A program made the position numbers and the translations under genes. DNA of 7,821 bases, taken from positions 1-7,821 of the forward strand of contig CALBOC010000134.1 of NCBI GenBank assembly GCA_937896705.1. Reading direction: 5' to 3'. Every line of letters starts with the position of its first letter. Position 1 is the stretch's first letter. Below, piece by piece: positions 1 to 6,528 of this stretch. This DNA comes from an uncultured Micrococcaceae bacterium (lineage in GTDB: Bacteria > Actinomycetota > Actinomycetes > Actinomycetales > Micrococcaceae). The notes under the pieces were generated by a model. It was not told the DNA's origin. It did no database searches and worked only from the letters and a program-made list of their open reading frames with translations.

Positions 1-668
1 TGCTGATTTTCGGGCTGTGTGCCGGCGCCACCTTTCTCATCCGGCTCGCAGACATATCGCATGCCGATCTAGCCCTCGCCGCTGCGGTCTTGCTGGTGCT
101 CACCGTAGGCAACATCATCGTCCTACCGGTTATGCTGCCGGTCATCCTCGAAGGCATCACGGTGGATGTGTGGCTGGTGACGCAGAACCTCTTGACTCAG
201 ATGATCCTGCCGCTGGCGGTCGGCATGTTGCTCAATCAATTCGTTGAACGCTTCGCTAATGCCATCCAGCCCTGGGCCGGGCGCATCTCAAATATCTCAC
301 TGTACGTGCTGATCATCGCCATTGTCATCGGCTATCTGCCAGCGCTTGCTGAATTCCAGGTGTGGAAAGCCATCATGGTCGGCACCTATGTTCTCTTGCT
401 CTCGCTCTTCTTAGGTTGGGCGATGGGTGACGGTCACGGCCACCTCAAAGACGTTGGCGCACTGGGGACGGCACAGCGCGGTGTGGCTCCGGCCATGATC
501 GTGGCCCAGGGCAACTTTGAGGACCCCGGGGTGTTGATGATTATTACGTTGGTCAACCTCGCCGGCGTCGTCGCCTTGATCATCGCAGCGAAAACATTCA
601 GTCGTGACAACGCCGTCCAGTTGATAGAACCGGTGCCCATCAACCCGGCAAGACGCGCCAAGATTTGA
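1..668 (+). CDS. Bile acid:sodium symporter family (BASS) transporter, C-terminal part
   Basis: This is the 3' part of an integral membrane carrier of the bile acid:sodium symporter (BASS) family, which co-transports organic anions with Na+ across the cytoplasmic membrane. The frame is open from the window edge (first full codon at base 3) to TGA at 666-668, giving about 221 residues, so the real start lies upstream; the first in-frame ATG at 90 falls inside a membrane helix and is not the start. About six hydrophobic helices are visible. The best family mark is the stretch GTAQRGVAPAMIVAQGNF (codons at about 465-520), which matches the conserved GT.QRN.A.A..VA segment of the C-terminal half of BASS proteins. 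The hydrophilic tail ends in a short Arg/Lys-rich stretch. The substrate cannot be told; bacterial members carry bile acids, pyruvate, pantoate or other anions. There is no clear terminator before the next gene, 74 bases on. Confidence 0.8.
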   Translation, partial: LIFGLCAGATFLIRLADISHADLALAAAVLLVLTVGNIIVLPVMLPVILEGITVDVWLVTQNLLTQMILPLAVGMLLNQFVERFANAIQPWAGRISNISLYVLIIAIVIGYLPALAEFQVWKAIMVGTYVLLLSLFLGWAMGDGHGHLKDVGALGTAQRGVAPAMIVAQGNFEDPGVLMIITLVNLAGVVALIIAAKTFSRDNAVQLIEPVPINPARRAKI

Positions 669-702
669 CCCGAGTCGTCTCGACGAACCCGGTGCGCAAT
701 TA

Positions 703-735
703 TTGCTTGTCGCAGTCGCGCAAGTAGCGTAGCGT
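703..735 (+). promoter_or_regulatory. Candidate promoter of the PspC-domain gene
   Basis: A TTGCTT box at 703-708 lies 16 bases before TAGCGT at 725-730, and a second overlapping TAGCGT sits at 730-735. Both -10 boxes fit TAnnnT. Counting about seven bases downstream puts the start of transcription at roughly 737-742, only 1-6 bases before the ATG at 743. This would give a leaderless or nearly leaderless mRNA and explains why no Shine-Dalgarno is seen. The boxes are assigned by eye only. Confidence 0.35.
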
Positions 736-742
736 CAAGATC

Positions 743-1000
743 ATGAACGCCATATTCGACATGATCCGCAGCATTCGTTTCCGACGGGGACCACAGCGGC
801 TGCTGGGCGGTATCGCCGGTGGGATTGCTTCGCGTACCGGAATGAACGTGTGGCTTCTTCGGCTCATCGTGCTGCTCTTATTCCTGCTCCCGGTACTCAG
901 CTGGGGGCTCTACGCCATCATCTGGCTGCTCACCCCGTGGCGCGACAACAGCATCCCATTGGAACGACTCCTCGGCGGCAACCAACCGCCGAAGAACTAA
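743..1000 (+). CDS. PspC-domain small membrane protein
   Basis: An 85-residue protein made almost wholly of a PspC domain, the module found in phage-shock-protein C and in actinobacterial membrane stress or signalling proteins. It starts with a basic stretch (residues 8-20, RSIRFRRGPQRLLGG), followed by the family hallmark GGIAGGIASRTGMNVWLLR (about residues 21-41). A long hydrophobic segment, LIVLLLFLLPVLSWGLYAIIW (about 42-62), then runs into the conserved ending WLLTPW. The C-terminal tail is short and polar. In larger actinobacterial homologues this domain is fused to a sensor kinase; here it stands alone. The ATG at 743 is chosen because the domain begins right after it and no Shine-Dalgarno supports another start. 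It converges on the stress protein gene, with a shared terminator between them. Its exact role is unknown; an envelope-stress function is inferred from the family. Confidence 0.85.
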   Translation: MNAIFDMIRSIRFRRGPQRLLGGIAGGIASRTGMNVWLLRLIVLLLFLLPVLSWGLYAIIWLLTPWRDNSIPLERLLGGNQPPKN

Positions 1001-1019
1001 CCAGCCGTTAACGCATAAA

Positions 1020-1048
1020 CGGTGGGCACCCGCTAGGGTCACCCACCG
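1020..1048. terminator. Bidirectional hairpin terminator between convergent genes
   Basis: CGGTGGG (1020-1026) pairs perfectly with CCCACCG (1042-1048), and ACCC (1028-1031) with GGGT (1036-1039) around a GCTA loop. This makes an 11-bp GC-rich hairpin with a small internal loop. It lies 20 bases after the stop of the PspC gene and 18 bases after the stop of the convergent stress protein gene, so it can serve both. There is only a short A/T-rich flank and no long T-tract, as is common in high-GC actinobacteria. Confidence 0.75.
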
Positions 1049-1066
1049 CTGAAATACACCGTGAGA

Positions 1067-1537
1067 CTAGTTTGTCAGCCCCAGAATGGAGCGGGCTTCA
1101 TCGGCGCGCTGGCTTGGCACCAGCACCTCGTAGCGGGACGCTTCAAGCCCTTGAGCAGAGGAGAAGTCGCGTTTTCCGCGGGTCATCGCGTGGCCGACAG
1201 CTCCGGCAATAGCACCGAAAATGGCACCTAAGACTAACGCTGTGATCACAATCGTCAGCCACCCGCCCAGGGCGAAAATGGCAAACAGCAGCCCGACAAA
1301 TAAGCCAAACCACAAGCCGCTCAAAGCGCCCATGCCGGCGGCTTTACCCGTGGTCATCCGACCGGTGACGACTTCAACGGATTTCATATCGTGACCGACA
1401 ATTTTGACACCTTCGACCGGGAATCCCGCATCCGAAAGCCGATCCACGGCAAGCTGGCCGTCCAGATAGTTCGTGACTTCTAAAATGGTCGTTAGGGGTG
1501 AGCCCTGTTGTTGTGATTGGGGAGCGTACTCTGACAT
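1067..1537 (-). CDS. YflT-type general stress protein
   Basis: A 156-residue protein with the general stress protein 17M/YflT N-terminal domain. After a Gln-rich head it has LTTILEVTNYLDGQLAVDRL (about residues 15-34), then a conserved segment around FPVEGVKIVGHDMKSVEVVTGR. These are followed by Gly-rich GKAAGMGALSGLWFGLFVGL (about 64-83) and two hydrophobic hairpin segments (about 74-93 and 96-115). A soluble tail ends in RYEVLVPSQRADEARSILG. In related actinobacterial proteins the Gly-rich hydrophobic hairpin is thought to be membrane-associated, and expression rises under heat or osmotic stress; the biochemical role is unknown. The ATG at 1537 has a good Shine-Dalgarno (AAAGG, about 8 bases upstream). 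A TAGAGT hexamer at 1580-1575 could be a -10 box, but no convincing -35 is seen. It lies 99 bases downstream of the TRAP unit on the same strand and may have its own promoter. Confidence 0.82.
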   Translation of the reverse strand: MSEYAPQSQQQGSPLTTILEVTNYLDGQLAVDRLSDAGFPVEGVKIVGHDMKSVEVVTGRMTTGKAAGMGALSGLWFGLFVGLLFAIFALGGWLTIVITALVLGAIFGAIAGAVGHAMTRGKRDFSSAQGLEASRYEVLVPSQRADEARSILGLTN

Positions 1538-1636
1538 ATCAACACACCTTTCGCGTCGTGGTCGTTACATCGCGACTCTAACAAAGCCCTCTGCACGGCA
1601 TAAGAATTGAAAGGCGTGCTGATCGGTCACCGGAAG

Positions 1637-1918
1637 CTAGGCGTCACTGTCCGACGGATTCTTGTCATTTCCCTTTGGACTCTTTTCCATGACCAGACTG
1701 TGTGAGCCATCCAGGTAGATGTAGATCAGGCCGGCCAGCACTGCGACTGCGGCCAAGGCAATGCCCCACATCATGATGTCCCCGGCCAGCAGTGCCAGGC
1801 TCTCCCCTAGGTCCTGACCCGCGATGAGCGCAACCACGAAGAGCACGGCGACCACCAGCCCGAGGGAAAAGGCGATCGCGGTGACGATCCCGTAGACCGT
1901 GGTGAGGAAGCGTTTCAT
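1637..1918 (-). CDS. Small two-helix membrane protein linked to the TRAP permease
   Basis: A 93-residue protein not matched to a named family. It has two hydrophobic helices (about residues 8-33 and 48-69) joined by the short loop AGQDLGESLALLAGD, and a charged Lys/Asp/Ser-rich tail (MEKSPKGNDKNPSDSDA) that is probably cytoplasmic. It begins 13 bases after the stop of the upstream TRAP large permease. Its Shine-Dalgarno (GAAAGGA) overlaps that gene's TGA, so the two are almost certainly co-transcribed and translationally coupled. TRAP transporters normally carry a small DctQ subunit of four helices and about 150-200 residues, placed before the large subunit. This protein is half that size and comes after it, so it may be a reduced partner or a separate accessory protein. 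I see no signal cleavage site. That it is a gene is likely; its function is inference. Confidence 0.75.
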   Translation of the reverse strand: MKRFLTTVYGIVTAIAFSLGLVVAVLFVVALIAGQDLGESLALLAGDIMMWGIALAAVAVLAGLIYIYLDGSHSLVMEKSPKGNDKNPSDSDA

Positions 1919-1931
1919 AGTGTTAATCCTT

Positions 1932-3293
1932 TCATACCACGAAGATCGGTAGAAGGCCGGCTAGCAAGAGGATGGACAGCACAATGTGGGCGACAATCCA
2001 GATGAACGCGTAGCGAGCGGTTTTGTTGAAGTCAGACTCTGCGATACCCGTGGCGACGTAAAGTCCCAGCGCCAACGGTGGCGTCATGCCTTCCAGCGCT
2101 CCCGTCATGGCGGGCAATAACATAGCTAGCAGCAGCGGGTCGCCACCCAGTTCTGCAAACACGCCGATCATGGCTGCGCCCAGGATCGCGATCTGCGCTG
2201 AGCCGGGCAGAATCATGCCGAGCACGGCAAACAGTAGCGGGATCACTATGATGAGTAACCACAGCGGCACGTTCAGGGCGACGAAGAGATCCCGGACGGC
2301 ATCATCGACGCCCATACCGGTGAATGCTTCAGACGTTGCATAGGCAAAGTAAATGGTGGCTGAGATCGGAACGACGACCTGCAGCGATCTGGCGAAAACA
2401 TCGTAGAGCTCTTTGACTCCTTGTACGCCGCGACTAAAGTTTGATCGTCCAATCCATACGGCGTATGCGGCTGCGACGGCGGGGGTGAACATCAGTACGG
2501 CATTGGAGAACGCTTCGGCGCCGTCTTCGCCGAGGCGGTTGGTCAAAAACTCGGTTGCTTGTGAGTCGATGAACAGCGGGATGAAGATGACCAGCGGTAG
2601 CAACAGTGCCGACCAGCCCTCTTTGAGCGCCGGTAGGAATTTTGGCATCTGATCTTCGGGCACCGGCTGGACGTTATTCATCTTGGCCAACACGAAGAGT
2701 GTGATCAGACGCTGCAGGAAGAACCACGCACCGATGACATATGCTGCCAGCATCCAGGTGGTCAGGGAGATGTCATCTCCGGTGACGTCGTGATAGATAC
2801 CAAACGATAAGATCACGATGCCCGATGGCGGGATGATATTGCCCAACATACTGGCTGACATCTCGGTGGTGGCCGCTAAATGCGGGGGAAATCCGGTGCG
2901 TTTCATCATGGGGATGGTGAACACGCCGGTAGCGGCCACGTTGCCCGGTCCCGTGCCGGACAGCGAAGCCATAAAAGCACTTGCCATGAGCGCCACATAC
3001 CCTGCGCCGCCGGGCAGTTTGCCAATCAACGACAGCATGATCCGAATAATCCGATTGACCGCATCAGTGGCCTCAAAGATCACCGCAACAACCAGGAAAG
3101 CGAAGATAATATAGAACAGGTTGTTGCTGGCCGGATACAGTAAATAATTCCCGAACTCAGCCCATTGTCCCGAAGCAAGGACCACAAAAACGAAGGCCAC
3201 CGCCATGACTTCGTAGATCGGGCGCCTGGCGAAAAGAAACAGAACGGCGATAAGGACAAAAACGCCGAGGAGTATCAGAAGTTCAACGGGCAT
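1932..3293 (-). CDS. TRAP-type transporter large permease subunit (DctM-like)
   Basis: A 453-residue, strongly hydrophobic protein of about 12 membrane helices, the size of a stand-alone DctM/TRAP large subunit. In this family it forms the transport path for Na+-driven uptake of organic acids, normally with a DctQ subunit and a periplasmic or lipoprotein binding subunit DctP or TAXI. Marks: SGTGPGNVAATGVFTIPMMK (about residues 112-131) followed by RTGFPPHLA; EMSASMLGNIIPPSGI (144-159), the IPPS re-entrant loop; and the second-half counterparts LPGSAQIAILGAAMIG (363-378) and EGMTPPLALGLYVATGIAES (401-420). The ATG at 3293 is the first possible start, since an in-frame TGA lies 15 bases upstream. 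No Shine-Dalgarno is seen; instead an A7 tract lies just before the ATG. No binding protein or normal DctQ is adjacent, so the substrate is unknown. It is divergent from the carnitine acyltransferase. Confidence 0.85.
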   Translation of the reverse strand: MPVELLILLGVFVLIAVLFLFARRPIYEVMAVAFVFVVLASGQWAEFGNYLLYPASNNLFYIIFAFLVVAVIFEATDAVNRIIRIMLSLIGKLPGGAGYVALMASAFMASLSGTGPGNVAATGVFTIPMMKRTGFPPHLAATTEMSASMLGNIIPPSGIVILSFGIYHDVTGDDISLTTWMLAAYVIGAWFFLQRLITLFVLAKMNNVQPVPEDQMPKFLPALKEGWSALLLPLVIFIPLFIDSQATEFLTNRLGEDGAEAFSNAVLMFTPAVAAAYAVWIGRSNFSRGVQGVKELYDVFARSLQVVVPISATIYFAYATSEAFTGMGVDDAVRDLFVALNVPLWLLIIVIPLLFAVLGMILPGSAQIAILGAAMIGVFAELGGDPLLLAMLLPAMTGALEGMTPPLALGLYVATGIAESDFNKTARYAFIWIVAHIVLSILLLAGLLPIFVV

Positions 3294-3310
3294 ATTTTTT
3301 TCTAACGCTC

Positions 3311-3323
3311 AGGTACTAGGTAC
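3311..3323. repeat. Short AGGTAC direct repeat in the TRAP 5' region
   Basis: AGGTAC occurs at 3311-3316 and again at 3318-3323, one base apart, so GTAC-TAG-GTAC also reads as an inverted repeat. It lies 18-30 bases before the start codon of the TRAP permease. It could be an operator half-site pair or chance; there is no family match. Confidence 0.2.
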
Positions 3324-3407
3324 GGGATTTATTGGGTGATAGTGCCAACAGCTCACTTTAAGTTGTGTGAATTTGGACGTGCCTCAGGCTACATCAGTTA
3401 GATCACA

Positions 3408-3435
3408 TTTGCAGGATTTCATCGACGCTTATGCT
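3408..3435 (+). promoter_or_regulatory. Candidate promoter of the carnitine acyltransferase gene
   Basis: TTTGCA (3408-3413) and TATGCT (3430-3435) are spaced 16 bases apart, each with four of six bases of the vegetative consensus. They would start transcription near 3442 and leave a leader of about 93 bases before the GTG at 3535. A competing -10-like hexamer, TAGACT at 3492-3497, has no acceptable -35. No convincing promoter was found for the divergent TRAP gene in the same region. Confidence 0.25.
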
Positions 3436-3440
3436 TCGGT

Positions 3441-3480
3441 GCGTTATGACAGGGCAAAGCGCAGCTTCACAGCATGACGC
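3441..3480. repeat. Imperfect inverted repeat / hairpin in the acyltransferase leader
   Basis: GCGTTATG (3441-3448) pairs with CATGACGC (3473-3480): eight pairs including one G-T. Inside it AAGC (3457-3460) and GCTT (3464-3467) pair around a GCA loop. It covers the predicted transcription start region of the acyltransferase gene and could be a regulator binding site or an mRNA stem. No regulator gene is in the window. Confidence 0.3.
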
Positions 3481-3522
3481 CTCCCCCGCACTAGACTGTG
3501 CATGTCGCTCATGCCGCCGTCT

Positions 3523-3530
3523 AAAGGAAG
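3523..3530 (+). promoter_or_regulatory. Ribosome binding site deciding the acyltransferase start
   Basis: AAAGGAAG at 3523-3530 lies four bases before an in-frame GTG at 3535. The upstream in-frame ATGs at 3502 and 3511 have only a C-rich, non-Shine-Dalgarno stretch before them and would place this ribosome binding site inside the coding region. This favours GTG 3535, although the spacing is slightly short. Confidence 0.5.
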
Positions 3531-3534
3531 TTTC

Positions 3535-5241
3535 GTGCGCACCTATCCGCATCATTTGACCACCGACCTGCCACAGCTTCCCGTCCCGCGTCTAGAAGAA
3601 TCGCTGGAACGCTACCGCATGGCTGCTGCTGCGGTCCTTGACGCGAGTGCGGGAGCGGACGTCAATCAGGCGATCGCCGATTTTGCGATCGGGCCTGCCC
3701 CCGCGCTACAGGAGACACTGGAAGCATATGCCGACTCGATGGCCGAATCTGGTTCGAACTGGATGGCCGAACCGTGGCTTGAGCAGGCTTTGCAGGTTCG
3801 CGACCCATTGCAGCTGACATCGAATGCGACCTATCAACTCAATGTTCCTACTGTTTCGTCGGGTGCGGATCGGGTGGTTGAGCTGTTACAGCGCATCGGC
3901 ACTGTCCACATCCACCAGGCCACACGCAAAACCGAGCCGGAATATGATGCCGACGGTCGTCGACTGTCCATGGACGCGTGGGTGAGCCTTAACGGTGGTA
4001 TCCGCACCCCGAAGATCGACCAGGATGTCTGGGTGCGGGCTGGCACCGGGGCTGTGTATCGGACCGTTGGCCTGCTGTACTCTGGACGCATGTGGGAAGT
4101 TCCGCTCACCGGGGCTGATGGAAAACTGCTCACCACACAGCAGCTGCGCGCCTCGGTGGACTATGTACTGTCCCAGACTGAACTGCCAGCCCAGAACTTC
4201 GTGAGCATGGCCGCCCTGGGCTCTGCGACGCTGGCGATTGACCGGCCATGGGAGCAGGATGCGAACCGGTCGATGTACAACCGGCTGACAAACATGCTCT
4301 TTACCCTGACCCTGGATCCCTCGGCCGAGGATGCGGATGAAACCCTCCAGCGGTGGGCATTTTTGCCGGGTTACGCCTGGGTGTATAAGCCCATCAGTTA
4401 CATGATGAGCCTGGAGGTCGACCTGCTGGCAGCCCACGTCGAGCATTCGGTAATGCACGCGGGCACACTGGCAACAGCGGTGACCCGCATGCAGCAAGTC
4501 AATCTCGAAGAACTAGACACCCGGCCTGACACGCAGCTGGGCCGCGCCCACGAACTCGTCTGGCAGGACGTCACCTATGATCTGCGGCCCTATCTGCAGC
4601 GCGCGATGAGTGTAGGCACCCGGTGTGTGACGGTGCGACGTGACGATCAGTTACCCTATGCCATCAGCGCGGATGCCCGAGCCCAGCTGATACTGATGAT
4701 CGCCCAGCAGCTTACGTACGGACAGATTCGGGCCCATCAGCAGTGCTGCGATACGCGACATTTCCGTGCCGGCCGGTCCGAGACGATCCGCCCGGTCACG
4801 CTGGAAGCCGTCAACTTTGTTAGCAATCTCGTACTAGACCAAGCCACCGAAACGCAGCTGACCGCGGCCCTGGCCGCACATCGCGAGTGGATTCAGGCAG
4901 CAAAAACCGGGACAGCCTTTGACCGGCACCTGTTTATGCTGCACCACATTGGGCAAGAACTCGGTGGCGCCCGTTCGGAGCTGTTCACCGAGCACACGAA
5001 GGCTCGGGAAGATTTTCTCACGACGGGCACCACCCACGATACCGATGCCATCAGCCGAGCGGTAATTCCACCGAGCGTTGAGTACGGTTTTGGCGTGCAC
5101 TACACCACGGTGGCTTCGGGCACCGAATACGTGATTACCTGGGGTGAGACAGCTACGCAGACCGAGGAATTCGTGCAGAACCTCGGCGTTGCAGCCGAGA
5201 TACTGTATAACTTTCTTGCGGGCATTACGCCCATTACCTGA
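3535..5241 (+). CDS. Carnitine/choline O-acyltransferase family protein, probably carnitine-type
   Basis: A 568-residue enzyme (GTG start) of the carnitine/choline acyltransferase family, which moves acyl groups between CoA and carnitine or choline in the cytosol. Family marks in order: N-terminal LPQLPVPRLEESLERY (from about residue 12); HVEHSVMHAGT with the catalytic His at 304 (codon 4444); YGQIRAHQQCCDTRHFRAG, equal to the Y..YESAS.R.F..G segment; GRSETIR (413-419); FDRHLFML (462-469); and the Tyr/Gly-rich segment YGFGVHYTTVASGTEYVITW near the end. The Ser-Glu-Thr (415-417) and Arg464 occupy the positions that separate carnitine enzymes (TET or TDT, DRH) from choline acetyltransferase (VDN, DNH), so carnitine is favoured. 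The late Ser-x-Ser motif appears as Thr-Trp-Gly (535-537), which is unusual. Its length is close to carnitine acetyltransferase. A longer form starting at ATG 3502 (579 residues) is possible. It is divergent from the TRAP gene and convergent with the monooxygenase. Confidence 0.85.
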   Translation: MRTYPHHLTTDLPQLPVPRLEESLERYRMAAAAVLDASAGADVNQAIADFAIGPAPALQETLEAYADSMAESGSNWMAEPWLEQALQVRDPLQLTSNATYQLNVPTVSSGADRVVELLQRIGTVHIHQATRKTEPEYDADGRRLSMDAWVSLNGGIRTPKIDQDVWVRAGTGAVYRTVGLLYSGRMWEVPLTGADGKLLTTQQLRASVDYVLSQTELPAQNFVSMAALGSATLAIDRPWEQDANRSMYNRLTNMLFTLTLDPSAEDADETLQRWAFLPGYAWVYKPISYMMSLEVDLLAAHVEHSVMHAGTLATAVTRMQQVNLEELDTRPDTQLGRAHELVWQDVTYDLRPYLQRAMSVGTRCVTVRRDDQLPYAISADARAQLILMIAQQLTYGQIRAHQQCCDTRHFRAGRSETIRPVTLEAVNFVSNLVLDQATETQLTAALAAHREWIQAAKTGTAFDRHLFMLHHIGQELGGARSELFTEHTKAREDFLTTGTTHDTDAISRAVIPPSVEYGFGVHYTTVASGTEYVITWGETATQTEEFVQNLGVAAEILYNFLAGITPIT

Positions 5242-5250
5242 ACTAAGGCC

Positions 5251-5277
5251 AGCAGCACTTGTCCCCTGAGTTCTGCT
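5251..5277. terminator. Weak candidate terminator between convergent genes
   Basis: AGCAG (5251-5255) pairs with CTGCT (5273-5277), and after one mismatch AC (5257-5258) with GT (5270-5271), closing an 11-base loop. It sits in the 45-base gap between the convergent acyltransferase and monooxygenase stop codons, where a terminator is expected. The stem is weak and no T-tract follows on the plus strand. Confidence 0.25.
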
Positions 5278-5286
5278 AATGAATGT

Positions 5287-6510
5287 CTATGATTTTCGTT
5301 CTCCCCGATTTGTGGCAATAAACGGGGTGGGTGGCACCCCGTTTACGTTCCAGTCCCCCAGCATGCGTTCTTTAAACACAGCCGGGTCATGGGTGGCCAG
5401 CGTTCGCGCGTTGCGCCAGTGCCGGTCGAGTTCTTGAGTGGTCGAGGTCGCAGATGCGCCCAGCGTGTCAAATATCCGAGTACTGATATCCAAAACGAAT
5501 TTGGGCACCATAACGCTAGCGCGCTGCGCGGCCAGCGTCGCTTCTTGCAGGTTGCCCGTGTCAAGTTCCCGCCCAATGGCTCGGACCATTTCCTCAGCCG
5601 CACCCAGCTGTGCGGACAGCTCACCAATGATGCCTAGCATTTGACTGTCACTACGGGGGATATCGCCGGTGGACGTATTGAAAATCCTGGTACGCTCCCG
5701 CATCTGTGTCACACCATCTCGCAGCGCGGCCCGTCCCACCCCCGCCATCAGTGCCGCCAGGGATGCTTCATGAAAAATCGGGACAGGAGCTTGGTCCCGG
5801 TCGAACCCTAACAATGCCTCGACACCAGCCTCCCACATGGTCAAGGTACCGGTAGCGGTCATGCGTTGGCCAAATCCGTCCCAGTCATCTTTAACCTTAA
5901 CGCGTGGTTGACGTACCCGCACCACAGCCAACGAGTCAGCGACTTGTTCCAGCGTCAAGCCTGCTTCTCCGCTGCGTCGTCTGCGCCATAGGACGGCCTG
6001 AGCCAGCGATTTTTCCAGCGTTGCACTGACGATGGTCCATTCAGATGCCAGCGTCCCGGTGGTGTAGTACTTTTCACCGGTGATACGAAGCGTCCCCGTG
6101 GGGTCTCTTCGAATAATGGTTTCCGAGTCTGCCTCAGGCGCATACTGGGATGACAGCGCGGAGCCGCCCCATTCGCCGGCAATGATGCGTCGCCACCACA
6201 AACTGCGGGTTTTCTGATCGGGGATGAGACGTAAATATTCTACGAATGCCAGATGACTGCGCCACATATGAGCCAGATTGGCGTCAACCGCCGCCAGATC
6301 TACCAGCATCCGTAAGACTGTTTCGTAATCAGCGCCTTCACCGCCATCTTTGTTTGGCACCGTGATGGCGCCCAAACCGACGTCGCTCAATTGTTGTAGT
6401 GGCACCAGCGGTAAGTGCCGGCCGGCTTCGCGAGCACGCTCGCCGCGGGCAATGTCAGCAAATACGGAAGCGTAGCGCTGGCTGAGTGCATCGTAGACTG
6501 CCGAAGTCAT
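5287..6510 (-). CDS. DszC/SfnB-type flavin-dependent monooxygenase (acyl-CoA dehydrogenase superfamily)
   Basis: A 407-residue protein with the acyl-CoA dehydrogenase fold: an N-terminal helical domain (about 10-115), a beta domain (about 118-225) and a C-terminal helical domain (about 235-390). Its signatures are those of the monooxygenase branch that uses reduced FMN and O2, such as DszC and SfnB, rather than true dehydrogenases. They are AHMWRSHLAFVEYL (80-93), DDWDGFGQRMTATGTL (208-223) and LDRHWRNARTLATHDP (361-376), the last being the family's C-terminal flavin/active-site segment. His86 and His374 lie where catalytic histidines of DszC are expected (inference). Known relatives oxidise sulfones, sulfides or thiophenes to release sulfur, which fits the SAM riboswitch in its leader. 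Residues about 165-195 (including an RRRR run) look longer than usual between beta strands. The ATG at 6510 has an AGGA seven bases upstream. No flavin reductase partner is in the window; the substrate is unknown. Confidence 0.82.
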   Translation of the reverse strand: MTSAVYDALSQRYASVFADIARGERAREAGRHLPLVPLQQLSDVGLGAITVPNKDGGEGADYETVLRMLVDLAAVDANLAHMWRSHLAFVEYLRLIPDQKTRSLWWRRIIAGEWGGSALSSQYAPEADSETIIRRDPTGTLRITGEKYYTTGTLASEWTIVSATLEKSLAQAVLWRRRRSGEAGLTLEQVADSLAVVRVRQPRVKVKDDWDGFGQRMTATGTLTMWEAGVEALLGFDRDQAPVPIFHEASLAALMAGVGRAALRDGVTQMRERTRIFNTSTGDIPRSDSQMLGIIGELSAQLGAAEEMVRAIGRELDTGNLQEATLAAQRASVMVPKFVLDISTRIFDTLGASATSTTQELDRHWRNARTLATHDPAVFKERMLGDWNVNGVPPTPFIATNRGERKS

Positions 6511-6528
6511 ATAGTTATCCTGTTCCAG

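Noticed and set aside
1593..1619. Possible terminator after the 93-residue membrane protein (GCACG/CGTGC stem)
   Set aside because: Only five pairs, a 17-base loop and no T-tract; too weak to call.
3370..3406. CRP-like half sites (TGTGA and TCACA) in the divergent intergenic region
   Set aside because: TGTGA at about 3366-3370 and TCACA at about 3403-3407 are more than 30 bases apart, not the 6-base spacing of a CRP/FNR site.
4270..4330. Possibility that the acyltransferase is a pseudogene because of loosely matching middle segments
   Set aside because: The frame is open over all 568 codons and the catalytic His, GRSETIR and DRH motifs are in order and spaced as in the family, so it appears intact.
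3886..4497. Long antisense frame of 203 codons within the acyltransferase gene
   Set aside because: The sense strand carries a clear full-length family protein; the antisense product is His/Gln/Arg-rich with no motif, as expected for a shadow of GC-rich coding DNA.
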